Shown: positions 57,166-64,000 of the stretch, piece after piece | Position numbering within the stretch: position 1 is the first letter of the stretch | How the letters are laid out: each line of letters starts with the position of its first letter | Origin: an uncultured Roseibium sp. | GTDB taxonomy: Bacteria > Pseudomonadota > Alphaproteobacteria > Rhizobiales > Stappiaceae | Assembly: GCF_947494555.1 (NCBI RefSeq) | Contig: NZ_CANLVF010000002.1 | Span: 806,001-870,000 of the forward strand | Length of the DNA stretch: 64,000 bases | Direction of reading: 5' to 3' | Notes under the pieces: generated by a model | What the model was told of the DNA's origin: nothing | Databases searched by the model: none | Seen by the model: the letters and a program-made list of their open reading frames with translations, nothing else | Program-made: the position numbers and the translations under genes

Positions 57166-58632
57166 CTATGCAGCCGCCTGAGCGACACTGAAGCGTGCTG
57201 TTTCCTCATCGCAGGCGTATCCGTCAGCGAGCGGATAAGGATTTCGAGCCAGTTCTTCGACCGCTGCGATGATCCTGTCTGCCTTTTCCTCTGTCAGCAG
57301 AACCGAAAAATTCAACCGTGTCCATCCGGGTTTTTTGAGTTCTTCGCCGGACAGAATTCCTTCGCGAAGCGCTTGAGATTCCTCCCGTCCGATACCGAGC
57401 AGACGATGCGCATAGGGCCCGGCACAGGCGCAACCGCCGCGCGCTTGAACCCCATAGGCATCCGACAGCATTCTTGTAACAAGTTGCTGATGAATATAGC
57501 CGCCGCGTTCGAGATCGCGGACCCTGAAGGAGAAAACCGGCAGGATATGGCGGGCGTCCTGATTGCCCATGATTTCGATCGCCGGGTTTTTACACCACAC
57601 AGTAAGCGCCTTGTCTCGCAGCGCTCTGTTTCGAATGTCCATGAAACGCTGACCGATTGCCTCCTTGACGAGAAAGGCCAAGGCCGCACGAATGTCGCCA
57701 ATTACATTCGGCGTGCCCGCTTCTTCGCGCACTGAAATGTTCTCCGCAAAATCATGCCCCCACGGGGACACGAAACGCACGGTACCGCCGCCCGGAAAGA
57801 CCGGAGCCGTTCTGCGCACGGCTTCTTTTCGAACGATCATGACGCCTGAAGACGCCGGACCGCCGATAAACTTGTGCGGTGAGGCAACAACGGCATCCTT
57901 TTGCGCGTTTTCGGCCGGCTGCATATTTATCGGCAGATAAGGGCCGGACCCGGCACAATCCCACACGCTCAAAGCGCCATACTTTTTCAGAAGGCGGGTG
58001 ACATTAAGGTCATCAGTTACGATGCCGGTGACATTCGACATCATCGAAAAGGCCCCGACAATCAGACGGTCGCCACCTGCCGTGACAAGCACGCTCTCCA
58101 GCTCGTGCAAGTCTGGACCGCCTGTTTCGTCCTCGCCGACCTCGATGACCTGCGCACCGCTTTCGCGCCACGGCAATATATCGGAGTGGTGCTCGTAAGG
58201 ACCCAGGATCACCAGCGGATTTTCGCCTCGTTCCACCGCATCGGACACGCCGAGAAGATGAACCAGACGATTAAGACCCGCAGTCGCGCCTGAGCCACAA
58301 AACACGGTGGCAAAGCGGTCGTCTGCATTGCAAATGCGTGCAATTTCGGAGCGTGCAGCCTCGCGCATCCGGGTCATGACGCTGCCGCAATACGACGCCT
58401 CGGTGTGGCTGTTGGCATAAACCGGCAGGATTTCTTCAAGGACAAATTCCTCGACCTGACGAAGGGCTCTGCCGGACGCCACATAGTCTGCATAGATCAG
58501 CTCGCATTCGCCCATCGGCCCCGCAATGCTCGCACCCTCACCGATCAGACCAGCGCGCAGTCTGTCAGCCAGATGCGGTCCCTTCAGCGCCGCCTTGAAA
58601 TGATCGATTGCCGTTCCCGTAATACGCGTCAT
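57166..58632 (-). CDS. Class V aminotransferase-fold PLP enzyme, cysteine-desulfurase-like
   Basis: 488 residues from the ATG at 58632 (MTRITGTAID). The PLP lysine is K254 in ASPHKFIGG. Gly-rich contacts (FCGSGATAGLNRLVHLL) and the ARGGCACAGPYAHRLLGI loop follow; the CxC places a cysteine close to the site used by SufS/CsdB-type desulfurases and C-S lyases. At 488 residues it is longer than SufS (about 410) because of extra C-terminal sequence. It could be a C-S lyase or aminotransferase. It is divergent from an Lrp regulator. Confidence 0.85.
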   Translation of the reverse strand: MTRITGTAIDHFKAALKGPHLADRLRAGLIGEGASIAGPMGECELIYADYVASGRALRQVEEFVLEEILPVYANSHTEASYCGSVMTRMREAARSEIARICNADDRFATVFCGSGATAGLNRLVHLLGVSDAVERGENPLVILGPYEHHSDILPWRESGAQVIEVGEDETGGPDLHELESVLVTAGGDRLIVGAFSMMSNVTGIVTDDLNVTRLLKKYGALSVWDCAGSGPYLPINMQPAENAQKDAVVASPHKFIGGPASSGVMIVRKEAVRRTAPVFPGGGTVRFVSPWGHDFAENISVREEAGTPNVIGDIRAALAFLVKEAIGQRFMDIRNRALRDKALTVWCKNPAIEIMGNQDARHILPVFSFRVRDLERGGYIHQQLVTRMLSDAYGVQARGGCACAGPYAHRLLGIGREESQALREGILSGEELKKPGWTRLNFSVLLTEEKADRIIAAVEELARNPYPLADGYACDEETARFSVAQAAA

Positions 58633-58670
58633 ATGTGTCTCCGAATTTCTTCGAATCAATCATATGACCA

Positions 58671-58682
58671 ACCAAGCTTGGT
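58671..58682. promoter_or_regulatory. 12-bp palindrome ACCAAGCTTGGT in the divergent region, candidate operator
   Basis: A perfect palindrome between the PLP-enzyme and Lrp genes, 55 bp before the Lrp start. CATATG words at 58630-58635 and 58661-58666 flank it. It is a plausible site for the Lrp protein encoded beside it. Confidence 0.45.
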
Positions 58683-58736
58683 AAACTTCACCTATTTCCT
58701 TTGCGAATGGACCGTTTCTGTGTCATTTGATTGCCA

Positions 58737-59198
58737 ATGGAGAAAGTTTTCGATCAGATTGACAGGTCCTTGCTGCGTGCCCTGCAGCGGGACGCGCGAC
58801 TGTCGCAACGCGAACTCGCCGATATCGTGGGTCTGTCGCAAAACGCCTGCTGGCGCCGGCTCAAGACGCTTTATGAAAGCGGTCTTATCGAAGGACACAC
58901 GGTCAGGCTCGATCCGGCGCGTCTCGGTCTCAACCTTACGGTCTTTGTGATGATCCGTACGCGTCACCATTCCAAGGACTGGCTGCAAACCTTCAGGCAG
59001 GAAGTTTCCGCCATTCCCAACGTTATCGACTTCTACCGAATAGCGGGTGACTACGACTACATGTTGAAGGTCGTTGCGGAGGACATGAACGCCTTCGACC
59101 GCGTCTATCAACGTCTTATCGAAAAAATCGATCTGGATACGGTAACGTCCTACATGACGATGGAGGCGATCGCGGATTCCCGCGACCTGCCGATCTGA
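58737..59198 (+). CDS. Lrp/AsnC-family transcriptional regulator
   Basis: 153 residues from the ATG at 58737 (MEKVFDQIDRSLL); a TTG 6 bp upstream is in frame but not needed. The helix-turn-helix reads LSQRELADIVGLSQNACWRRLKTL, and the RAM effector domain follows (VMIRTRHHSKDWLQTF, AGDYDYMLKVVAEDMNAFD). It is divergent from the PLP/amidotransferase genes and probably regulates them in response to an amino acid. Confidence 0.92.
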   Translation: MEKVFDQIDRSLLRALQRDARLSQRELADIVGLSQNACWRRLKTLYESGLIEGHTVRLDPARLGLNLTVFVMIRTRHHSKDWLQTFRQEVSAIPNVIDFYRIAGDYDYMLKVVAEDMNAFDRVYQRLIEKIDLDTVTSYMTMEAIADSRDLPI

Positions 59199-59256
59199 CC
59201 CGCCGGGCACGGCTTAAGATCTGATGCCCTCAGCATTCCGATTGTGGCAAGCAGGC

Positions 59257-61950
59257 TCAGCGCCTGCGGTGCCCGCCGCCCCGGCGCTTCACGTTGCCGC
59301 CGCCACCGCGGTTCGGGCGGGCCTGCTGCGGCCTGCTTTGCTTTGGCCGGGTCTGCTGCGGCCTGGTCCGTTGAACGTTGCGTTGCCGGTTGACCTGACG
59401 GTTGCCAGCATTCCGGGCCTTCCCATCCCGGTTCAGGTGGGCTGGCGCGGGCCGTGTCTGCGGAGCCGGGCGTGTTGCCGGCCGCTGCGCGGGGCGTTGC
59501 ACATTCGGTCTCTGGACATTGGGCTGCTGTGCAGGCCGCTGGACATTCGGCCTTTGTCCAGCCGGAGGGTTCGCCGGACGGTTCACGTTAGGGCGTTGGC
59601 CAGCGGGACGGTTCTGAGGCCGCTGGAGATTGCCCTGCCCGGCATTCGGCCGGTTCTGCAATCGGTCTCCCGCCGGACGGTTGGCAATCGCAGCCCCTGC
59701 CCCGGCCCCGATAGCAGCACCGGCACCGATGTCACCCAAACGGTTCTGCAGGTTTTCACGCGACGGAGCAGCAACGTCTCCCCAGCGGCCACCTTCGAAC
59801 TTCTGCCAGTTTTCGCCATCGCGCCTGTAGACGGAGCCATCACGACCGGCAAAGACGTCGTTGCGCCGGTCAAGGCTGGCAACACGCCCGAGATTCCCGT
59901 CCTGTTTCCACCTGTTCACCGCATCCGCCTGGATATCCCGCGTGCGCGACCATTGCGGCCCGGACACAGCGGCACCGCCCCAGGATCCGTAAATGCCGCG
60001 GGCACCGCCGGCAACAATCCGGTTGCCGGTGCGCGGATTGTAGGCGGTTATGAAGCCGGCGCTGCCGCGGGGCCCGCTGATCGCGGCACCTCGAATGTAT
60101 CCGCCGGTGCGTGGATTGTAGATACCACCTCCGGCAATGCCGCGCCGTGGGCCATACGCATAGCCGTAGCGCCCGTAAACGCCCCGAACAGGGTTATAGA
60201 AGGCACCAATGCCATAGGTTACGGGTCTTGGAAAATAGATCGGCCGGATGCCCGGCCGGTACCACGGGCGATAATACCACCCGGTTCCATAGACAAAGAC
60301 GCCCCACGCAAGGAAGCCGGTCACATACCCCATCGTATAGCCGTACCAGACCGCATTGGGTTCGGTTTCGTAAACGCGAACATATGTGGTGTTGTAGACG
60401 GGAGACGACGGCGGAATCGTGTAAATCTCGTCAGGCACAGACGTTGCCACGACGAAAGGCCCTTCCGGACTGTCACCGACGAACCAGACACCGTTTTGTA
60501 GAACGTAATATTTCGCGCCAACCTGAATGACCTGGTCGTTGGTGTTGACCGCATAAGACATCGAAGTGCCTTCGATCGGCTCGAATTCCGGATCGCCGGC
60601 ATAGGCAATGTCTGCACTGACAGACCCGACTTCCACGCGGGCGGTTGTCGGAATACTTGCCTTGAGACGTGCCTGCGAGGCTTCTGAGGTCCCCGGAATG
60701 GTCGACCTCACGGAGTAGTAAGGCGCATCTTCGGGGATATTCAGAAAATCGGACGGCATGTCGGGGGTTGTGAATTCCCACGGTCCGTCGAGCGAGGCCG
60801 ACTTGAACCAGCGTCCGGACACCAGAATGTACCAGGTTGACGTGGTTTTCAGGAAAAAGACGTCGCTGTCTGTGTTGGATGCCCATTCAAGATTGGTGCC
60901 CTCAACGGGTTCAAGCTTCGGCTCGCCTTCGAAAACGATCATTTCAGCGGGCTTGTCGGAATAAATGACCTTCGGCGCCGTGTTGTCCGCGAAAGGTTGC
61001 GGCGGGATCGCTTCGCGTGTTTCCGACCAGTTGTCGTCTTCGGGCAGGTTGGAAATAAGGTCCGGTAGCTCCGAAACCGTTTCCCAACCGGTAGAAACGT
61101 CCTTGGTCATCAGCCAGGATTTCTCGTCGCGAAGATAGAATTCTTCCGTATCGTCTATCCTCAGGATGTCCCAGTTGGTGTTGACCACGAAGCTCAGACC
61201 CTGGTCCCCCTTTACAGGCGCCAGGATGGGCGCGCCTTCGGTCTGAACCAGGATCGCGGGCTCTGTCGATACGAAAATCGGAGGCGCTTCAGCGTTAAGC
61301 CCCTTCACGTCTTCCATGCGCTGATATTCAGCAAGGCCCGCGGTGATCCTGTCCTCTTTCACCGTAATGGTTCCGGTGGGCATGATCTTGCCGACCTGCA
61401 ACGTGAGGTCTGTCAGCGAGGCCCTGTCCAAAGCCGAAAAATCCAGCTCCGTGACGCGAATGTTGCTGACGGCAACCTCACCATTCGCCGGATCGGCAAC
61501 CGTTTCGCCGCTGGCGCCGATTACCCCGAAAACCGGCTGTGCATCCTTGTCTTTGATGTATTCGGCAGCCACCAGCGCGTTGAGCGTCTTGAAATCGTCC
61601 CAGGCCGTGAACTGCGGCTGATAGAGGATGAGCGTCGCACCGCCATCGGTTTCAAATGATCGCGGCCAACCGGTCGTCTGTTCAGGTTCGGTCAATTGCA
61701 GATACTGGCCGCTGATAAAGCCATTCTGCCCGTTATAGCTGACCGTGCACCAGGCTCCGGTGTCGTCACAGTTCTCAAGCTCGACCTGCGCTCCGTTCGG
61801 CACCGTACCCAGGGATCCAAAACCGGTCCCCGGGCCCTGCCGGAAATTCACTTTGGCCGTCGTGACTGCCGGAGCGGCAAATGCTCCGTGCACAAAAACG
61901 GTCTGAACAATCAATGCCGAAGACAGAATTACCGAAATTGTCTTGCGCAT
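59257..61950 (-). CDS. Large secreted SH3-domain protein with three tandem repeats and Gly/Arg/Pro-rich tail
   Basis: 897 residues from the ATG at 61950 (MRKTISVILS, after GGGAGGGCC). A signal peptide to about residue 25 is followed by a bacterial SH3 domain (about 27-95: VNFRQGPGTGFGSLGTVPNGAQ). Then come three tandem units of about 100 residues, each with an EGEP-type turn, xNTD, a GxWF segment, a GPW/GPF element and an IP end. After that a Tyr/Gly-rich region (two YNPRTG copies, residues about 600-720) and a Pro/Gln/Arg-rich C-terminus. Function unknown; probably periplasmic or surface-associated. It resembles uncharacterised Hyphomicrobiales proteins. Confidence 0.8.
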   Translation of the reverse strand: MRKTISVILSSALIVQTVFVHGAFAAPAVTTAKVNFRQGPGTGFGSLGTVPNGAQVELENCDDTGAWCTVSYNGQNGFISGQYLQLTEPEQTTGWPRSFETDGGATLILYQPQFTAWDDFKTLNALVAAEYIKDKDAQPVFGVIGASGETVADPANGEVAVSNIRVTELDFSALDRASLTDLTLQVGKIMPTGTITVKEDRITAGLAEYQRMEDVKGLNAEAPPIFVSTEPAILVQTEGAPILAPVKGDQGLSFVVNTNWDILRIDDTEEFYLRDEKSWLMTKDVSTGWETVSELPDLISNLPEDDNWSETREAIPPQPFADNTAPKVIYSDKPAEMIVFEGEPKLEPVEGTNLEWASNTDSDVFFLKTTSTWYILVSGRWFKSASLDGPWEFTTPDMPSDFLNIPEDAPYYSVRSTIPGTSEASQARLKASIPTTARVEVGSVSADIAYAGDPEFEPIEGTSMSYAVNTNDQVIQVGAKYYVLQNGVWFVGDSPEGPFVVATSVPDEIYTIPPSSPVYNTTYVRVYETEPNAVWYGYTMGYVTGFLAWGVFVYGTGWYYRPWYRPGIRPIYFPRPVTYGIGAFYNPVRGVYGRYGYAYGPRRGIAGGGIYNPRTGGYIRGAAISGPRGSAGFITAYNPRTGNRIVAGGARGIYGSWGGAAVSGPQWSRTRDIQADAVNRWKQDGNLGRVASLDRRNDVFAGRDGSVYRRDGENWQKFEGGRWGDVAAPSRENLQNRLGDIGAGAAIGAGAGAAIANRPAGDRLQNRPNAGQGNLQRPQNRPAGQRPNVNRPANPPAGQRPNVQRPAQQPNVQRPNVQRPAQRPATRPAPQTRPAPAHLNRDGKARNAGNRQVNRQRNVQRTRPQQTRPKQSRPQQARPNRGGGGNVKRRGGGHRRR

Positions 61951-62169
61951 ATGGCCCTCCCAAAGGCGGAAAATGCTTGTTTGCCAATGACGCTCACAGC
62001 CTCCGGTTACTTTTCCGAAATCTGCAATCCGAATTATCAAACCGATCTTTCGCAGCATTCTTTCCCTGTGTCCAGCGTCACAGGTCATGAAACGAACGCG
62101 GCATTAAGTTCGTTCTCACAGCAGCATGACACAGATTTCAAAGGCCTGTAAGGCTAGGAGGTTTTGACA

Positions 62170-62601
62170 ATGATGCCCGGAAAATTCGCTTTGAGAGCCT
62201 TGTTGAGCGGTGCGGGTCTTGCCCTGCTCGCAGCGACCTTCGCACCTTCAGAGGCAGCAGCCGAAACATTTTTCTGCGAGAGCACACAGACGCCCAACGG
62301 CAACGCCAAATACTGTAATTTTCTTCTGTTCGATGCCGATTTCCACCGCCATCGCCAGATTGTTGTCGCCCAGGGAGCTCGGCGCAACGTCGTGATCAAC
62401 GGCCGATACGACGTCTTCTGTGTTCTGGTTCAGAACCACAAGGGGGTGCCGAATAACGTCGCCCTTCGCAAACAGCAATGCAAAAACACCCATAGTGGAC
62501 GTGAATACAAAGTCGCAATCCGCGAATACAATTTGCGCCGCGGACGAAACGGTTTCAGCACGAATACAGCCCCCATCGTGCGTCCCGTCGATCGTTGGTA
62601 G
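62170..62601 (+). CDS. Small secreted protein of unknown function
   Basis: 143 residues from the ATG at 62170, with a perfect AGGAGG 9 bases upstream. A signal peptide to about residue 32 (ALA/EAAAET). The mature part (FFCESTQTPNGNAKYCNF) has four or five cysteines that could form disulfides, and a basic Arg/Asn-rich C-terminal half. I do not recognise a family. It is divergent from the SH3 protein gene by about 220 bp and followed by a strong terminator. Confidence 0.7.
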   Translation: MMPGKFALRALLSGAGLALLAATFAPSEAAAETFFCESTQTPNGNAKYCNFLLFDADFHRHRQIVVAQGARRNVVINGRYDVFCVLVQNHKGVPNNVALRKQQCKNTHSGREYKVAIREYNLRRGRNGFSTNTAPIVRPVDRW

Positions 62602-62607
62602 CAAATG

Positions 62608-62650
62608 CGGACCGGCGCGTCCGCATTCGCGCCGGTCCGTTTAATCTTTC
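62608..62650 (+). terminator. Rho-independent terminator after the small secreted protein gene
   Basis: A perfect 12-bp stem, CGGACCGGCGCG with CGCGCCGGTCCG, 8-base loop, then TTTAATCTTT. It lies 6 bp after the stop. Confidence 0.88.
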
Positions 62651-62706
62651 AAAGCAAGTAGCGTCTGCCGCACTCCCTGACTGGCACTCATGCCCTAGCG
62701 GGTCTT

Positions 62707-63831
62707 TCAGCAGGCAACCGAAGAAACACCTGGCGTAGAGAGCGTGACCACCTGACCGGAGCGCGCAGACTGCTGAGCCGCCAGTCCCATTTCCACAGCG
62801 CGCCAACCATCTTCGAGGGTCACTTCCGGCAAGTCGATTTCACCGCGCACGACAGCCACGAAGCGTTCATGCTGATAGAACGTGGACCCGTTGTGATCCC
62901 CAGCGTCCAGGAGCGCAGGATCCACTGGGATATCGATGCTGTGCGGTCTCTTCGGGTTACGCGGAGAAACGACAAGTTGCGCAACGGGCGGCTCGCCGAG
63001 ATCTTCCGGCCAGAACCGGCCGGGACCGGGAACAAATGCTTCGATTTTTCCGTCGGGACCGATGGCCACGACCTCTTCCTGATACTTCGAGCCTTCTGCG
63101 AACATGCAAAGATCCAGCAAAGCGCGCGAGCCGTTTTCGAAGTCGACGATCACGTAACCATTGTCGAGGACATCCGGCTGTTCGCCGTCATACACCTCAT
63201 CCTTATGGTTGGCGTCCTGTCCGGCGGAGGCCATCACGCGAACCGGTTCGGACTTCGTCATCAGACGCATCAAATCGAAAAAGTGGCAGCACTTTTCAAC
63301 AAATGTGCCACCCGAATAGCGGTTGAAACGGTTCCAGGCACCGACTTTTTGCAGGAACGGGAACCTGTGCTCGCGGATCGTCAGCATCTTGATACCACCG
63401 GTCGCATCTTCGACGCGATCGATCAGTGCCGCAATTGCGGGCATATACCGATATTCCATCGCGACCCAGATCGGTGCCGGATAGGCAGCCTTGAACGCTT
63501 CAAGTTCCGCCTGCTCCTTCGGATCCGTGAACAGAGGCTTTTCGACAAGCAACGGCAAGGGGCGCTTCTGGCGGATCTCCTGCATTTGTGGGACATGACA
63601 GTGGTTGGGGCTCGCGATCAGGATGCAGTCCAGCTCATCCACCTCAAGAAGATCGCTGACGGAGGAAACGAATTTCGCCGCCGGGGTGATCTCGGCGGCT
63701 CTCGCCGACATCTCTGCGTCGGGTTCAAATATCACCGAGACCTCAGTGTCAGGCAGCAACGCGATATTCCGCAGATGCTCCTGACCCATCATTCCGCAAC
63801 CGATAACACCGTATCTTACCTTCGCAGGCAT
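62707..63831 (-). CDS. Gfo/Idh/MocA family oxidoreductase
   Basis: 374 residues. The N-terminal dinucleotide fold opens RYGVIGCGMMGQEHLRN (GxGxxG), EKPLFTD holds the conserved lysine, and the central domain carries MEYRYMPAI and RFNRYSGGTFVEKCCHFFDL with the catalytic His region. Members oxidise or reduce sugars and inositols with NAD(P). The sugar is unknown. It follows the GntR-type regulator on the same strand by 36 bp, so it is likely part of a sugar catabolism locus extending past the right edge. Confidence 0.9.
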   Translation of the reverse strand: MPAKVRYGVIGCGMMGQEHLRNIALLPDTEVSVIFEPDAEMSARAAEITPAAKFVSSVSDLLEVDELDCILIASPNHCHVPQMQEIRQKRPLPLLVEKPLFTDPKEQAELEAFKAAYPAPIWVAMEYRYMPAIAALIDRVEDATGGIKMLTIREHRFPFLQKVGAWNRFNRYSGGTFVEKCCHFFDLMRLMTKSEPVRVMASAGQDANHKDEVYDGEQPDVLDNGYVIVDFENGSRALLDLCMFAEGSKYQEEVVAIGPDGKIEAFVPGPGRFWPEDLGEPPVAQLVVSPRNPKRPHSIDIPVDPALLDAGDHNGSTFYQHERFVAVVRGEIDLPEVTLEDGWRAVEMGLAAQQSARSGQVVTLSTPGVSSVAC

Positions 63832-63867
63832 CCAAGTCTCCTACACGGCAGGCTTCTCGCGGCCCGC

Positions 63868-64000
63868 CTATTTCAACCGCTGTACGTAGTGCGCCCTGTT
63901 CGTATCGAACCAGGTGCGTGAATATTCGACCGGCTCGGATCTGTCCGACCAACTGAACCTTTCGATGAAACCTGTGAGTGTCCCCGGCTTCATCGTGAAG
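63868..64000 (-). CDS. C-terminal end of a GntR-family regulator (UTRA domain), partial
   Basis: Only the last 43 codons are in the window; the gene enters from the right edge and ends with TAG at 63868-63870. SEPVEYSRTWFDTNRAHYVQ is the closing strand pattern of the UTRA ligand-binding domain of GntR (HutC-type) regulators. It directly precedes the Gfo/Idh/MocA dehydrogenase gene, so it probably controls that sugar locus. Identification rests on the C-terminus only. Confidence 0.65.
   Translation of the reverse strand, partial: FTMKPGTLTGFIERFSWSDRSEPVEYSRTWFDTNRAHYVQRLK

Noticed and set aside
55059..58632. Ergothioneine biosynthesis locus (EgtC- and EgtE-like pair plus methyltransferase)
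   Set aside because: EgtB and EgtD are absent; the methyltransferase carries SABATH, not EgtD, motifs, and the PLP enzyme is only broadly similar to C-S lyases.
59224..60501. 425-codon open frame on the + strand opposite the SH3 protein gene
   Set aside because: It is the antisense of the Gly/Arg/Pro-rich coding region, where such open frames arise from codon bias; it has low-complexity composition and no domain motif, while the minus frame has a signal peptide, SH3 domain and Shine-Dalgarno site.

Overview
The window reads as a chromosomal segment of an alphaproteobacterium, most likely of the order Hyphomicrobiales (Rhizobiales) and perhaps a marine Stappiaceae-type genus such as Roseibium/Labrenzia. 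The order is supported by the housekeeping block rpoZ-rel-pyrE-DUF2062-acpS-lepB-rnc-era-recO-parC, a single bifunctional Rel protein with HD, synthetase, TGS and ACT parts, an alphaproteobacterial porin, a HemB of the aspartate (Mg) type and a Bpt leucyltransferase. The genus is a guess. Base composition is fairly GC-rich and even, with one clear AT-rich exception around 25.4-26.1 kb. I saw no tRNA, rRNA, CRISPR array, insertion sequence or integrase.

Layout. 0-1.7 kb: valine catabolism genes on the minus strand (3-hydroxyisobutyryl-CoA hydrolase, cut by the window edge, and an acyl-CoA dehydrogenase). They diverge from hemB-ilvA-RDD (1.9-4.8 kb) across a promoter region with two palindromes. 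4.9-9.8 kb: tspO, then an operon with a siderophore/B12-type ABC importer, a pseudoazurin-like cupredoxin and a methyltransferase. 10-12.8 kb: an OxyR-like LysR regulator divergent from MAPEG-SDR-bicupin. 13-15.7 kb: an SLC13-type anion transporter and bpt. 15.7-17 kb: family-5 uracil-DNA glycosylase and a NYN-domain protein. 17.4-25.3 kb: the rpoZ to recO block. 25.3-26 kb: an AT-rich second signal peptidase I. 26.2-28.5 kb: parC.

28.5-34.3 kb: AraC regulator and DUF2000 protein, iron-type alcohol dehydrogenase and thioesterase, smpB-dapA, and an alpha/beta hydrolase. 34.4-36.2 kb: a porin gene with a strong terminator, and upstream of it a decayed 3' fragment of a second porin copy. 36.4-46.2 kb: pbpC and a giant alpha-2-macroglobulin in one operon, an orphan ParA ATPase and an MltB-type lytic transglycosylase, a cell-envelope group. 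46.3-52.2 kb: isochorismatase-like hydrolase, phnE2-phnE1-phnD-phnC, and a divergent hexapeptide transferase of the phosphonate type. Two Pho-box-like sites lie between, but no C-P lyase genes are present.

52.3-55 kb: small GFA, VOC, XRE, HD and STAS proteins; the XRE gene has a near-perfect palindrome over its start codon. 55-59.2 kb: a SABATH-type methyltransferase, a class II glutamine amidotransferase and a class V PLP enzyme, with a divergent Lrp regulator, a possible small uncharacterised pathway. 59.2-62.6 kb: a large secreted SH3/repeat protein and a small secreted protein. 62.7-64 kb: a Gfo/Idh/MocA dehydrogenase and the C-terminal end of a GntR/UTRA-type regulator.

The strongest candidates for something undescribed are the SABATH/amidotransferase/PLP locus, the ABC-cupredoxin-methyltransferase operon and the solitary-cysteine OxyR-like module. 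The porin relic and the XRE start-site palindrome are the clearest direct observations. All functions are from reading motifs by eye; no search was run.
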